Source of the DNA: Sporosarcina luteola
GTDB lineage: Bacteria; Bacillota; Bacilli; Bacillales_A; Planococcaceae
Direction: 5' to 3'
NCBI RefSeq assembly: GCF_023715245.1
Contig: NZ_JAMBNV010000001.1
Span: forward strand, 1,550,001-1,614,000
DNA: 64,000 nucleotides
Part shown: in pieces, positions 56,520-64,000 of the stretch
Position numbering within the stretch: the first letter of the stretch is position 1
How the letters are laid out: the number at the start of each line of letters is the position of its first letter
The notes under the pieces: generated by a model
What the model saw: the letters and a program-made list of their open reading frames with translations, nothing else
What the model was told of the DNA's origin: nothing
Databases searched by the model: none
Made by a program: the position numbers and the translations under genes

Positions 56520-56546
56520 ATAGTAACGAGTAAAAGGAGGAGTAAT

Positions 56547-57320
56547 TTGAAAAAGTTTATAAAAACGATGCTACTTCTCGCCATTGCTGCCATTCCGTTA
56601 GGGTGTGCAAATAAAGGAGAGGAGGGTATGGAGAAAAAGGAGATTGCAATTTCAGCAGCCGCCAGTTTGACAGATGCTTTGACCGAATTGAAAAATGTAT
56701 ATGAAGATGAGCACGATGACGTTTTCATCACTTTGAATTTCGGAAGTTCTCGAAAGCTTGCAACTCAGATTGAGCAAGGCGCCCCCGCTGATATTTTTCT
56801 TTCAGCAAGTTCGGATGACATGGAAAGGTTGAAGGAGCAGGGGCTAATCAATGAGTCGACAATCGTGGATTTCACAGAAAACTCTCTTGTGTTAATTACG
56901 AATAATGTAGTTCAGAATCCCGTTTCATCATACGAACAGCTTGGTACCGATAAGTCAGATCATATTTCCATGGGAGAGCCGGATACTGTCCCGGCAGGAA
57001 GATATGCGAAAGAAGTTCTGGAGAATCTGCAATTATGGACACCTCTACAAGACAAACTTGTCATGGGGTCGGACGTAAGGCAAGTGTTGACGCATGTTGA
57101 AATGGGGAATGCAGATTATGGCATTGTATATGCAAGTGATGCATGGACCTCAGATAAAGTGACTGTCGTGGCAGTAGCCGATCCCACTTGGCATTCAAAC
57201 ATCATCTATCCGGGAGCAGTTGTGAGCGATTCCGATCACCCATCCGAATCACAGGAATTCCTAGAACTCCTATCAGGGGAAAAGGGAAGAGCGGTATTGC
57301 AGAAGTATGGCTTCAAATAA
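56547..57320 (+). CDS. modA: Molybdate ABC transporter substrate-binding lipoprotein
   Basis: 257 residues with signal peptide and lipobox PLGC. The binding fold starts KEIAISAAASLTDAL, the classic ModA oxoanion loop, and has GSSRKLATQIEQGAPADIF. It captures molybdate (or tungstate). Start TTG at 56547 with AAAGGAGG upstream. First gene of modABC. Confidence 0.92.
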   Translation: MKKFIKTMLLLAIAAIPLGCANKGEEGMEKKEIAISAAASLTDALTELKNVYEDEHDDVFITLNFGSSRKLATQIEQGAPADIFLSASSDDMERLKEQGLINESTIVDFTENSLVLITNNVVQNPVSSYEQLGTDKSDHISMGEPDTVPAGRYAKEVLENLQLWTPLQDKLVMGSDVRQVLTHVEMGNADYGIVYASDAWTSDKVTVVAVADPTWHSNIIYPGAVVSDSDHPSESQEFLELLSGEKGRAVLQKYGFK

Positions 57321-57344
57321 GCAGAAGAGGAGGGAGCGACGGAC

Positions 57345-58031
57345 ATGGATTATTCACCCTTATTGCTTTCCTTAAAAGTGGCGGCCATTTCCACTATGGT
57401 CGTATTCATTTTCGGTGTCTTTTTTGCACGCGTTTTTGCAAGAAAACAATTCTTCGGTAAATCGGTGATCGAGGCCATCTTCATGTTGCCTCTCGTCTTG
57501 CCGCCTACTGTAGTTGGCTTCGCCTTGCTGCTTCTATTCGGCAAACATGGTTGGATCGGAAAGTGGCTGCTCGAGTGGTTCGATGTCCAAATTGTTTTCA
57601 CTTGGCTCGGCGCAGTCATCGCTTCCATTGTCGTCTCCTTCCCACTGATGTACCAAAGTGCTGCAGCGGCATTCAACAGCATGGACGACCGGATCGAAAA
57701 TGCCGCCCGAACATTGGGAGCATCAGAATGGCGTGTATTCAGGACCATTAGTTTCCCGCTGGCATGGCCAGGTCTGCTCGCCGGTCTCGTCTTATCATTT
57801 GCAAGAGGGCTCGGAGAATTCGGAGCCACCCTTATGATTGCAGGCTATATACCTGGAAAGACCGATACGATTCCGATGTCTATCTATTTCGCTGTTGAAT
57901 CGGGACAAATGGAGAAAGCTGTGTTTTGGGTTGTCATCATCGTCGCATTGGGCTTCAGTACAATCTTGTGGCTCAATTGGTGGAGCCGACGAAACATGCT
58001 GCGCTATACGAATGAAAACCGAAGTAGGTGA
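57345..58031 (+). CDS. modB: Molybdate ABC transporter permease
   Basis: 228 residues, five to six helices. FMLPLVLPPTVVGFALLLLF and EAA-type AARTLGASEWRVFRTISFP, then SFARGLGEFGATLMIAG, all typical of ModB/NifC. GGAGG precedes the ATG, 24 bp after modA. Confidence 0.93.
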   Translation: MDYSPLLLSLKVAAISTMVVFIFGVFFARVFARKQFFGKSVIEAIFMLPLVLPPTVVGFALLLLFGKHGWIGKWLLEWFDVQIVFTWLGAVIASIVVSFPLMYQSAAAAFNSMDDRIENAARTLGASEWRVFRTISFPLAWPGLLAGLVLSFARGLGEFGATLMIAGYIPGKTDTIPMSIYFAVESGQMEKAVFWVVIIVALGFSTILWLNWWSRRNMLRYTNENRSR

Positions 58032-58035
58032 TTTT

Positions 58036-58716
58036 ATGTTGGAAGTGGATATAAAAAAGCGGTTATCCCATTATGATCTTGAAGTCGATTTCAGTATGGG
58101 AGATGAAATCCTTGTCTTGTTCGGGCCATCCGGTTCCGGCAAAACGACGATTTTACATACGATTGCTGGATTGACAACGCCAGACGAAGGATCGATCAAA
58201 TTGGGGGAAAAGGAGTTTTACAGTGGCAAAAAAGAATCCATGTCAGTCCAGGCAAGGAATGTAGGCATGTTATTCCAAGAGTATGCTTTGTTCCCGCATA
58301 TGACGGTTGAGCAGAACATCCAGTACGGCATGAAGAGGAAGGACGAGCACCGTTCCTTTGTCATTGGTCAACTCCTGCAAGTGTTAGGTATCCAGCAACT
58401 TTTAGTGAAATATCCACACCAAATATCCGGCGGTGAAAAACAACGAGTTGCTCTTGCGCGAGCATTGGCATCGGAGCCATCCATCCTGTTATTGGATGAG
58501 CCTCTTTCCGCTTTGGATAAACAAACGCGCATCGATTGCCAAAATGAACTGATCCGCCTTCATGAAATGTGGAAGATTCCGTTCATCGTTGTGACGCATG
58601 ATAGGGAAGAAGCTGAAAAATTAGGGGATCGTATTTTATTTCTCAATCAAGGAAAAATCATCGATGAGATGGAAGCTCCGTATACCAGAACACCGCATTC
58701 TTCTTATTCTAACTAA
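58036..58716 (+). CDS. modC: ATP-binding protein of the molybdate transporter, short form
   Basis: 226 residues. Walker A GPSGSGKTT, Q-loop MLFQEYALFPHMTV, SGGEKQR, LLLDEPLSALD and the THDREEAEKLGD switch are intact. It ends near 226, without the C-terminal TOBE/MOP molybdate domain of longer ModC proteins (about 350 residues). So the regulatory brake seen in ModC is missing. ATG at 58036 is four bases after the modB stop. Confidence 0.88.
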   Translation: MLEVDIKKRLSHYDLEVDFSMGDEILVLFGPSGSGKTTILHTIAGLTTPDEGSIKLGEKEFYSGKKESMSVQARNVGMLFQEYALFPHMTVEQNIQYGMKRKDEHRSFVIGQLLQVLGIQQLLVKYPHQISGGEKQRVALARALASEPSILLLDEPLSALDKQTRIDCQNELIRLHEMWKIPFIVVTHDREEAEKLGDRILFLNQGKIIDEMEAPYTRTPHSSYSN

Positions 58717-58766
58717 CCAATGTTATAATTCGAGGTAATCATTGTACGTAGGAATGGGGAATGGCA

Positions 58767-59480
58767 ATGGAGGCCGGCAGAACAGATTCTCAGTTCGTTA
58801 TGTTTTCGTTAGTACATCTTTCTGTTCTTTCATTCATCGTTATTATCGTTATTCTTCTTTTTATGCAACGGAAGAGATTGCGAGAGTGTGTTCATAGATT
58901 GAATATGGCTGAACGTTATTTTGCGCTCTCTTTATTGGCGATGGATATCTCGTATCATATATGGCTCATTTCGACTGGACGTTGGGGATTGGATGACTCA
59001 CTGCCGCTAGAATTATGTAGCATCTCTCTATTTGTCTCAATTGTGCTGCTATTGACCGGTAATCGGCACTTGATCGATTTTGTCATTTTCGCTGGCATCG
59101 GTGGCGCTCTCCAAGCAATGGCAACACCTGTTCTTGACATGAATTTTCCTCATTTCCGCTTTTTCCATTTTTTCTATACACATGCGGGAATTATAGTAAC
59201 GGGGCTTTATTTCGTATGGGTGAAAGGGTATGAACCTACGTTTAAAGGTGTCATGAAAACAATGTTGATCATCAATGCGATTGTACCGTTTATTCTAGCT
59301 GTAAACTGGCTCTTTGATGGGAATTATATGTTTCTTCGAATGAAACCCCACAATGGCAGCTTGCTTGATTTTTTAGGTCCTTACCCATGGTATATATTGT
59401 CACTGGAAGCGGTGGCTTTCATCATATTTTCGGTCATTTGGCTAGTACTGCGAAGAAGGGGAAGCAAGGCAGTACTTTAA
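58767..59480 (+). CDS. TIGR02206 family (YwaF-like) membrane protein
   Basis: 237 residues, six to seven helices. The family segment DDSLPLELCSISLFVSIVLL is present, and PHFRFFHFFYTHAGII follows. Function unknown. ATG at 58767 is favoured over 58761 for distance to GGGG. A promoter of its own is likely, as it sits 50 bp after modC. Confidence 0.8.
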   Translation: MEAGRTDSQFVMFSLVHLSVLSFIVIIVILLFMQRKRLRECVHRLNMAERYFALSLLAMDISYHIWLISTGRWGLDDSLPLELCSISLFVSIVLLLTGNRHLIDFVIFAGIGGALQAMATPVLDMNFPHFRFFHFFYTHAGIIVTGLYFVWVKGYEPTFKGVMKTMLIINAIVPFILAVNWLFDGNYMFLRMKPHNGSLLDFLGPYPWYILSLEAVAFIIFSVIWLVLRRRGSKAVL

Positions 59481-59572
59481 CTTTGCCGATTCAGCGTATT
59501 TTCTATATAGACAATCATTCATCAGGAGTGCTAAAATTTACTAACGGACAATAGGGGAGGGAGATGACCAAA

Positions 59573-59764
59573 ATGGAAACGAACAAACAATCAGGGGATA
59601 AAGGGAAAATCAGCTTGAAAGATGCAGTCAAACAACAGCTAGAAGCAAAGAAAAATAAGACGCAGTCAGCAAAAACAAATGGTAATCCAATTCAACAAAC
59701 TCCGAAAATGAAGAGCCAACAGTCGAAGAAAGTAACACAATCGAGCCGGAAAATGGGTGTTTAA
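59573..59764 (+). CDS. Small, basic, low-complexity protein, 63 residues
   Basis: Starts METNKQSGDKGKISLKDAVK with GGGAGG about 10 bases upstream. Rich in Lys, Gln, Ser and Thr; no aromatic residues, so largely unfolded and nucleic-acid-binding-like. A terminator follows. It might be a small spore or nucleoid protein, but nothing proves it. Confidence 0.55.
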   Translation: METNKQSGDKGKISLKDAVKQQLEAKKNKTQSAKTNGNPIQQTPKMKSQQSKKVTQSSRKMGV

Positions 59765-59772
59765 TCAGTACG

Positions 59773-59811
59773 ATAAAAAAAGCAAATCCCAACAAGGGAC
59801 TTGCTTTTTTC
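59773..59811. terminator. Bidirectional terminator between the basic protein gene and ribH
   Basis: AAAAAGCAAATCCC and GGGACTTGCTTTTTT pair, between convergent genes. Confidence 0.85.
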
Positions 59812-59816
59812 TTTCC

Positions 59817-60281
59817 TTATAACTGTTTCATGAGATTTGCCATTTCAATCGCGGAGACTCCTACGTCCCATCCTTTATTTCCTGCTTTCGTCCCGGCACG
59901 TTCAATCGCTTGTTCAATTGAGTCTGTCGTCAATACGCCAAAAATGACTGGTATCCCTTCTGTCATATTGATGGCGGCAACTCCTTTTGCGACTTCATTA
60001 CATACATAGTCGAAGTGGGGGGTAGACCCTCTAATGACAGTGCCTAATGTAATGACGGCATCATATTTCTTTGAAGCCGCCATCCGTTTTGCGATGATCG
60101 GAATTTCAAAAGCGCCGGGGACCCATGCGATTTCGATATCATCGGTGTCAACTCCGTGGCGGCGCAATGCATCCTCAGCTCCACCGAGTAGCTTCCCTGA
60201 AATGAAATCATTGAACCGGGAAACGACGATGCCGATTTTAAGTCCTGTACCAATTAAATGTCCTTCGTATGTCATACTCAT
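59817..60281 (-). CDS. ribH: 6,7-Dimethyl-8-ribityllumazine synthase
   Basis: 154 residues. [22 protein letters not shown] and [21 protein letters not shown], with the catalytic His in PHFDYV. Condenses ribitylaminouracil with dihydroxybutanone phosphate. Third gene of the rib operon, 13 bp after ribBA, with GGAGGAAA upstream. Confidence 0.95.
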   Translation of the reverse strand: MSMTYEGHLIGTGLKIGIVVSRFNDFISGKLLGGAEDALRRHGVDTDDIEIAWVPGAFEIPIIAKRMAASKKYDAVITLGTVIRGSTPHFDYVCNEVAKGVAAINMTEGIPVIFGVLTTDSIEQAIERAGTKAGNKGWDVGVSAIEMANLMKQL

Positions 60282-60294
60282 TCGTATTTCCTCC

Positions 60295-61488
60295 TCAGTT
60301 ATGCAATAGATGCCCTAGTTTCGTCCTTTTCGTCTCCATATAGAATCGATTGCCATCTTTAGCAGGAAGTTCGATAGGGATCCGATTCTCTATCGTAATG
60401 CCATGTTCTGATAGGCCTTCGATTTTACGTGGATTATTCGTCAGCAATTGTATTCGGGTGCATCCTAGATCAGAAAGGATTTGTGCGCTAATGAAATACT
60501 CCCGTAAATCATCCCCGAAACCTAAGCGGGTATTTGCCTCGACTGTATCATATCCTTGTTCCTGAAGTTTATAAGCTTTCATTTTATTGACAAGACCGAT
60601 TCCGCGGCCCTCCTGGCGCATATAGACAAGGACCCCTGTCCCGGCTTCCTCAATCTGGGCAAGCGCTGCCTGCAGCTGTGGTCCACAGTCACACCGGCAG
60701 GATCCGAATACGTCACCTGTCAGGCATTCCGAATGAATCCTGACGATAGGAGACTCGGTTTCACTGATTTGACCTTTCACTAAAGCGATATGTTCCTGTC
60801 CAGTCAATTTTTCTACATATGTTGTCGCTGTGAAATCTCCATACGAAGTAGGTAAATGAATTGTGACAACCTTTTCAACAAGCGTTTCAATTCGCTTGCG
60901 GTATGCAATCAACTGTTTGATTGTTAAAATGACGAGTTCGTGTTGCTTTGCAATTTCCAGTAGCTTTTGTCCTCGGGCCATTGTTCCATCATCATTCATG
61001 ATTTCACAAATGACACCCGCTGGAGTCATCCCTGCAAGACGGGCAAGGTCGACTGCAGCTTCCGTATGTCCTGGGCGCTCCAATACGCCGCCCGATTTCG
61101 CGACTAACGGGAAAATATGGCCAGGCCTTCTGAAGTCAGAAGACTTTGAGTCTCTATCTATCATTTTTAAGATCGTTTCCGAGCGTTCAAATGCTGAAAT
61201 ACCTGTATGGCAAGATGAATGGTCAATACTGACCGTGAATGCTGTCCCATGGACATCGGTATTCGTATTTGTCATTGGCGCTAATCCTAATCGGTCCGCC
61301 ATCTGTTGTTCAATGGGGGTGCAAATTAAGCCGCGGCCTTCTTTAGCCATGAAATTGATCATATCCGGAGTCGCATAATCAGCGAGTGCAACAAAGTCAC
61401 CTTCATTTTCACGACTTTCATCATCCACGACAATGATCGCTTTCCCTTTCTTCAATTCTTCGAGTGCTATTTCAACCGTTGTAAACAT
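60295..61488 (-). CDS. ribBA: Bifunctional DHBP synthase / GTP cyclohydrolase II
   Basis: 397 residues. The RibB half (1-200) has [13 protein letters not shown] and HTGISAFER-like motifs. The RibA half (205-397) has the zinc cysteines in [15 protein letters not shown] and the RQEGRGIGL loop. It supplies both branches of riboflavin synthesis. ATG at 61488 has GAGGGGTG upstream; the TTG-type extension to 61503 is not needed. Confidence 0.94.
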   Translation of the reverse strand: MFTTVEIALEELKKGKAIIVVDDESRENEGDFVALADYATPDMINFMAKEGRGLICTPIEQQMADRLGLAPMTNTNTDVHGTAFTVSIDHSSCHTGISAFERSETILKMIDRDSKSSDFRRPGHIFPLVAKSGGVLERPGHTEAAVDLARLAGMTPAGVICEIMNDDGTMARGQKLLEIAKQHELVILTIKQLIAYRKRIETLVEKVVTIHLPTSYGDFTATTYVEKLTGQEHIALVKGQISETESPIVRIHSECLTGDVFGSCRCDCGPQLQAALAQIEEAGTGVLVYMRQEGRGIGLVNKMKAYKLQEQGYDTVEANTRLGFGDDLREYFISAQILSDLGCTRIQLLTNNPRKIEGLSEHGITIENRIPIELPAKDGNRFYMETKRTKLGHLLHN

Positions 61489-61499
61489 GTCTTCACCCC

Positions 61500-62150
61500 T
61501 CATTCTAAAAATCCGCTTCTGGCGAGTGCATCCATCGTCAACCCGCCGGACGGTTCGGTTTTTTTCCTGGATACAATTCGCTCTAAATACTTTGCAAGGA
61601 TGTCACATTCCACGTTGACTAAATCCCCGACACGCTTATAACCAACTATCGAATCAGCTTGAGTTACTGGAATAAGGGATATCGTAAACCCTTGATCCGA
61701 AATGCCGAAAACGGTCAAAGAGGTGCCGTCAACCGTTATGGAACCTTTCGGGACAAGATGCGACTGGAATTCTGAAGCTAATTGAATGTCCATATAAATT
61801 GCATTTTCGACCGTTCTGACTGCAACAATTTCACCGATGCCATCGACATGACCCGTCACAAAATGGCCGCCAAAACGACCATTTGCGGACATGGCACGTT
61901 CCAGATTTACACGGTTCCCGGATTTCAAAGTGTAAAGCGTAGTCGCCATGAAAGTCTCAGGCATTACGTCTGCTGCAAATTGCGTTGTTGAGAAATCCGA
62001 GACGGTAAGACATACTCCATTAACGGAAATACTGTCTCCTTTTTTCACGTCCGAAAGTATATGGGTGCACTTAATTACCAATTGCATTGAAGAAGAACCT
62101 TTCTTTATCGCTTGAACGGTTCCAATTTCTTCAACAATTCCTGTAAACAA
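61500..62150 (-). CDS. ribE: Riboflavin synthase, alpha subunit
   Basis: 216 residues in two lumazine-binding repeats. Starts [23 protein letters not shown] in the first half and VDGTSLTV in the second mark the repeats. It dismutates two lumazines to riboflavin. TTG start at 62148-62150 with GGAGGTG upstream. First intact gene after the FMN riboswitch. Confidence 0.94.
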   Translation of the reverse strand: MFTGIVEEIGTVQAIKKGSSSMQLVIKCTHILSDVKKGDSISVNGVCLTVSDFSTTQFAADVMPETFMATTLYTLKSGNRVNLERAMSANGRFGGHFVTGHVDGIGEIVAVRTVENAIYMDIQLASEFQSHLVPKGSITVDGTSLTVFGISDQGFTISLIPVTQADSIVGYKRVGDLVNVECDILAKYLERIVSRKKTEPSGGLTMDALARSGFLE

Positions 62151-62189
62151 TCAGCTTACACCTCCATTTTGAAAAGTGCATGAAGCTTA

Positions 62190-62206
62190 AGATGTCTTAG
62201 ACATCT
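62190..62206. repeat. 17-bp palindrome upstream of ribE
   Basis: AGATGTC TTA GACATCT, a perfect dyad 40 bp upstream of ribE. It may be a chance feature or an internal stem. Confidence 0.35.
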
Positions 62207-62284
62207 GTCTAAAATATTTCGTATAGGGTTCTTTCCACCATGGGGCAAACGGGTGGTGAGGAAAGGGTTGTCTAGAAGAAAAAC

Positions 62285-62534
62285 GACGTAGATTTTTGAT
62301 GTCTCAAAAATAGTGAAAATGCCCTGTTGCTAAAATCCGCCTCTTTTTTACATAAATTCACGATCGCTTCAATTCCAGCATCCCGAAGAAACCTAATCCT
62401 GTTACCATTAACGGAAGGATTGGGATTTTTAGATGCGACGAAAAAACGCCGCTTGCGATGATTGTCTCAGTACACACACCTACTTCAAGTTTCGCAAGAG
62501 CGAGATCTAGCTCCAAATAATCGGCGTGGTCCAT
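62285..62534 (-). pseudogene. ribD: ribD remnant (pyrimidine deaminase/reductase)
   Basis: An ATG at 62532-62534, with GAGGGGG upstream, begins MDHADYLELDLALAKLEVG, a diverged RibD N-terminus. The next residues, VCTETIIASGV, match the zinc-site area about 60-70 residues further on in intact RibD, so the middle is deleted. A frameshift then leads to FFVASKNPNPSVNGNRIRFL and on to RDAGIEAIVNLCKKEAD, the end of the deaminase domain. The reductase domain is gone. Not functional. Confidence 0.75.
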
Positions 62535-62540
62535 TGAATT

Positions 62541-62563
62541 CCCCCTCTCAATTTTAGAAAGGG
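62541..62563 (-). promoter_or_regulatory. Hairpin covering the ribosome site of the ribD remnant
   Basis: On the minus strand CCCTTTCT can pair with AGAGGGGG, the ribosome site of the ribD remnant. This would be the expression platform of the FMN riboswitch. What it controls now is unclear, since ribD is dead. Confidence 0.45.
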
Positions 62564-62597
62564 CGGATAGAGTTGGGCATGGTCATCAAACACGAGC

Positions 62598-62736
62598 AAC
62601 TTCTCCCATCCAGACTTTAACTGTCGGTGCCGGAGTTTCACCAGCTCCACCGTCTTCCTTAGGGAAGAACGGGTCACGGACTGACAAGCATAGCGCTTGA
62701 TCACCGCCGGTAAGGAATTTCACCTTGCCCCGAAGT
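62598..62736 (-). ncRNA. FMN riboswitch (RFN element)
   Basis: Reading on the minus strand: CTTCGGGGCAAGGTGAAATT, then CCGGCGGTGAT, and later CCGACAGTTAAAGTCTGGAT followed by GGGAGAAG. These are the conserved blocks of the RFN aptamer in the right order and spacing (about 139 nt). FMN binding turns down the riboflavin genes. The first intact gene is now about 450 bp away. Confidence 0.95.
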
Positions 62737-62760
62737 TTCGTTTTGATTTGACCGATTCAA

Positions 62761-62789
62761 ATTTAACACATATTTGAAACAGTTGCCAA
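62761..62789 (-). promoter_or_regulatory. Promoter of the rib operon
   Basis: Minus-strand TTGGCA (62784-62789), 17 bp, TTAAAT (62761-62766), just upstream of the aptamer. Confidence 0.65.
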
Positions 62790-63022
62790 GTTACTGAGCG
62801 TACAATGCACACGGGATTATTCGTCATCTGCGTGATTCAATGATAAGATAAATAGGGATTCCATGAGGAAGAGCATAGGTTTCTATGAACTTTTTTGAAA
62901 AGATGGGTCAAAATCCTTTATTGAAAAATGAACCTTAAGAATGGCGTGAATTAGTAACTGAAAATGGTTTATAATTGAGTGAGTTATGTATTTTAATGTT
63001 AAGGGAAGAGGGATGTTGGATA

Positions 63023-64000
63023 ATGACTGGTTCGATTCATCAACGGAAAGCGGAGCATATCGACATCACGCTCAATGAAAAAGTGACAGGGAACCATATT
63101 ACGACCGGATTGGAAAGGGTTCACTTCATTCATTGCGCACTACCTGAAATTGACTTTAGTGATATCTCCATCGAGAGTAAATTTGTGGACCAAATGCGCC
63201 CAACGCCTTTTATGATCAGCTCCATGACTGGCGGGGCTGCATTCGCTGAAACAATCAACCGTAATTTGGCGCTTGCCGCAGAAGAAAGAGGTTGGATTTT
63301 GGCATTGGGATCCATGCGCGCACTTATTGAGAGTAAGGAACACCGGGCATCCTTCCAAGTAAGGCAATATGCTCCATCCGTACCGATCATTGCAAATTTG
63401 GGTGCGGTTCAATTGAATTACGGATTTGGCGTTGATCAATGCCGACAAATAATTGAAATGACAGATGCAGATGCTTTGGTATTGCATCTGAACAGTCTTC
63501 AGGAAGTTATTCAACCGAACGGAGATCTGAATTTCAAGGATTTATTAGTGAAAATCGAAGAATTGACGAATGCATTGGAAGTTCCTATAGGCGTGAAAGA
63601 AGTCGGTTGGGGAATCGACGGGGAGACAGCCAAAAAGCTATGTGATATCGGTGTATCTTTTATTGACGTAGCGGGTGCAGGCGGGACATCTTGGAGCCAA
63701 GTGGAAAAATACCGTTCAACCGATCCAGTAAAGCAAGCCGCTGCTGAAACGTTCAGCGTATGGGGCATTCCGACGGTCGATTGTGTTGTGTCTGTCCGTG
63801 AAAAGATCGATACGCAAACAATTGTTGCAAGTGGCGGCATGTCGACTGGACTGGACGCTGCGAAAACAATAGCATTAGGCGCAGATGTCGTCGGTTTCGG
63901 AAGATCTATCCTTAAAGAAGCGACACAGTCTCCGGAAGATGTCTTACGAGTGATGGAAACGAAAGAACTCGAGCTGCGAATGGCTATGTTCGGGGTCGGC
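63023..64000 (+). CDS. fni: Type 2 isopentenyl-diphosphate delta-isomerase, N-terminal part
   Basis: 326 residues visible; the frame is open at the right edge. FMN/NADPH-dependent enzyme interconverting IPP and DMAPP. Family blocks: RKAEHIDITL near the start, SSMTGG, GSMRA, ANLGAVQL, the VKEVGWGI loop and AGAGGTSW, then ASGGMSTGLDAAK. ATG at 63023, with GAAGAGGG upstream. A TATAAT at 62970-62975 offers a -10. Confidence 0.93.
   Translation, partial: MTGSIHQRKAEHIDITLNEKVTGNHITTGLERVHFIHCALPEIDFSDISIESKFVDQMRPTPFMISSMTGGAAFAETINRNLALAAEERGWILALGSMRALIESKEHRASFQVRQYAPSVPIIANLGAVQLNYGFGVDQCRQIIEMTDADALVLHLNSLQEVIQPNGDLNFKDLLVKIEELTNALEVPIGVKEVGWGIDGETAKKLCDIGVSFIDVAGAGGTSWSQVEKYRSTDPVKQAAAETFSVWGIPTVDCVVSVREKIDTQTIVASGGMSTGLDAAKTIALGADVVGFGRSILKEATQSPEDVLRVMETKELELRMAMFGVG

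Overview
The window looks like the chromosome of a spore-forming member of the Bacillales, most likely Planococcaceae and close to Sporosarcina. The evidence is a complete gerA-type germinant receptor operon, a YjcZ-family spore peptide, strong GGAGG ribosome sites with frequent TTG/GTG starts, and a gene order that, from memory, parallels the Bacillus subtilis ypgR-yphP-ypiP-ypjP / thy-dfrA / ypmR-ypmS / msrAB / odhAB-yojNO region. No rRNA, tRNA or CRISPR array was seen. Genus assignment is inference.

Layout. 1-8.7 kb: end of a D-Ala-D-Ala carboxypeptidase (dacC), ilvA, a lipid kinase, a 35-residue membrane peptide, an amidase, proline dehydrogenase, a DUF1646 permease and a POT peptide transporter. 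8.9-14.3 kb: ABC-F factor YfmR, a CvfC/YpgR protein, bacilliredoxin brxA, methyltransferase ypiP, a 25-residue peptide and ypjP. 14.3-19.6 kb: an accessory-looking block with an ssu-type sulfonate ABC transporter behind a hairpin-rich leader, a short YitT protein, an MFS exporter and YqhV. 19.9-28 kb: thyA, dfrA, hemolysin III, DegV, ypmR, ypmS, msrA-msrB, yozE, deoD and an S41 protease. 28-36 kb: a CobW GTPase, a CAP-domain protein, gerABC, MATE and a MurG paralogue. 36-43.7 kb: odhA-odhB, a small protein and the MoxR/VWA pair yojN-yojO. 43.7-52.9 kb: telA-xpaC, DUF1033, a cold-shock gene with a terminator-like leader, a lipoprotein, ABC-F YkpA, a CynX-like MFS, a decayed IS1182-type element sitting in a terminator, a second msrA and yjcZ. 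53-64 kb: an LCP protein, an AI-2E-family permease, a yvgK-like regulator divergent from modABC, a TIGR02206 protein, the FMN-riboswitch rib operon (ribE-ribBA-ribH) and the start of a type 2 IPP isomerase.

How it works together. Central metabolism (odhAB, putB, ilvA), folate/dTMP (thyA-dfrA), methionine sulfoxide repair (msrA, msrB, second msrA), molybdate uptake (modABC) and riboflavin synthesis form coherent units. The most notable observations are a ribD pseudogene left between the FMN riboswitch and ribE, an IS remnant that duplicated the palindromic terminator it landed in, a terminator-like hairpin in the cold-shock leader, two copies of a hairpin-forming intergenic repeat, and TATA-rich dyad repeats between the yvgK-like regulator and modA. 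I saw no convincing wholly new multi-gene system; most genes belong to recognisable families.
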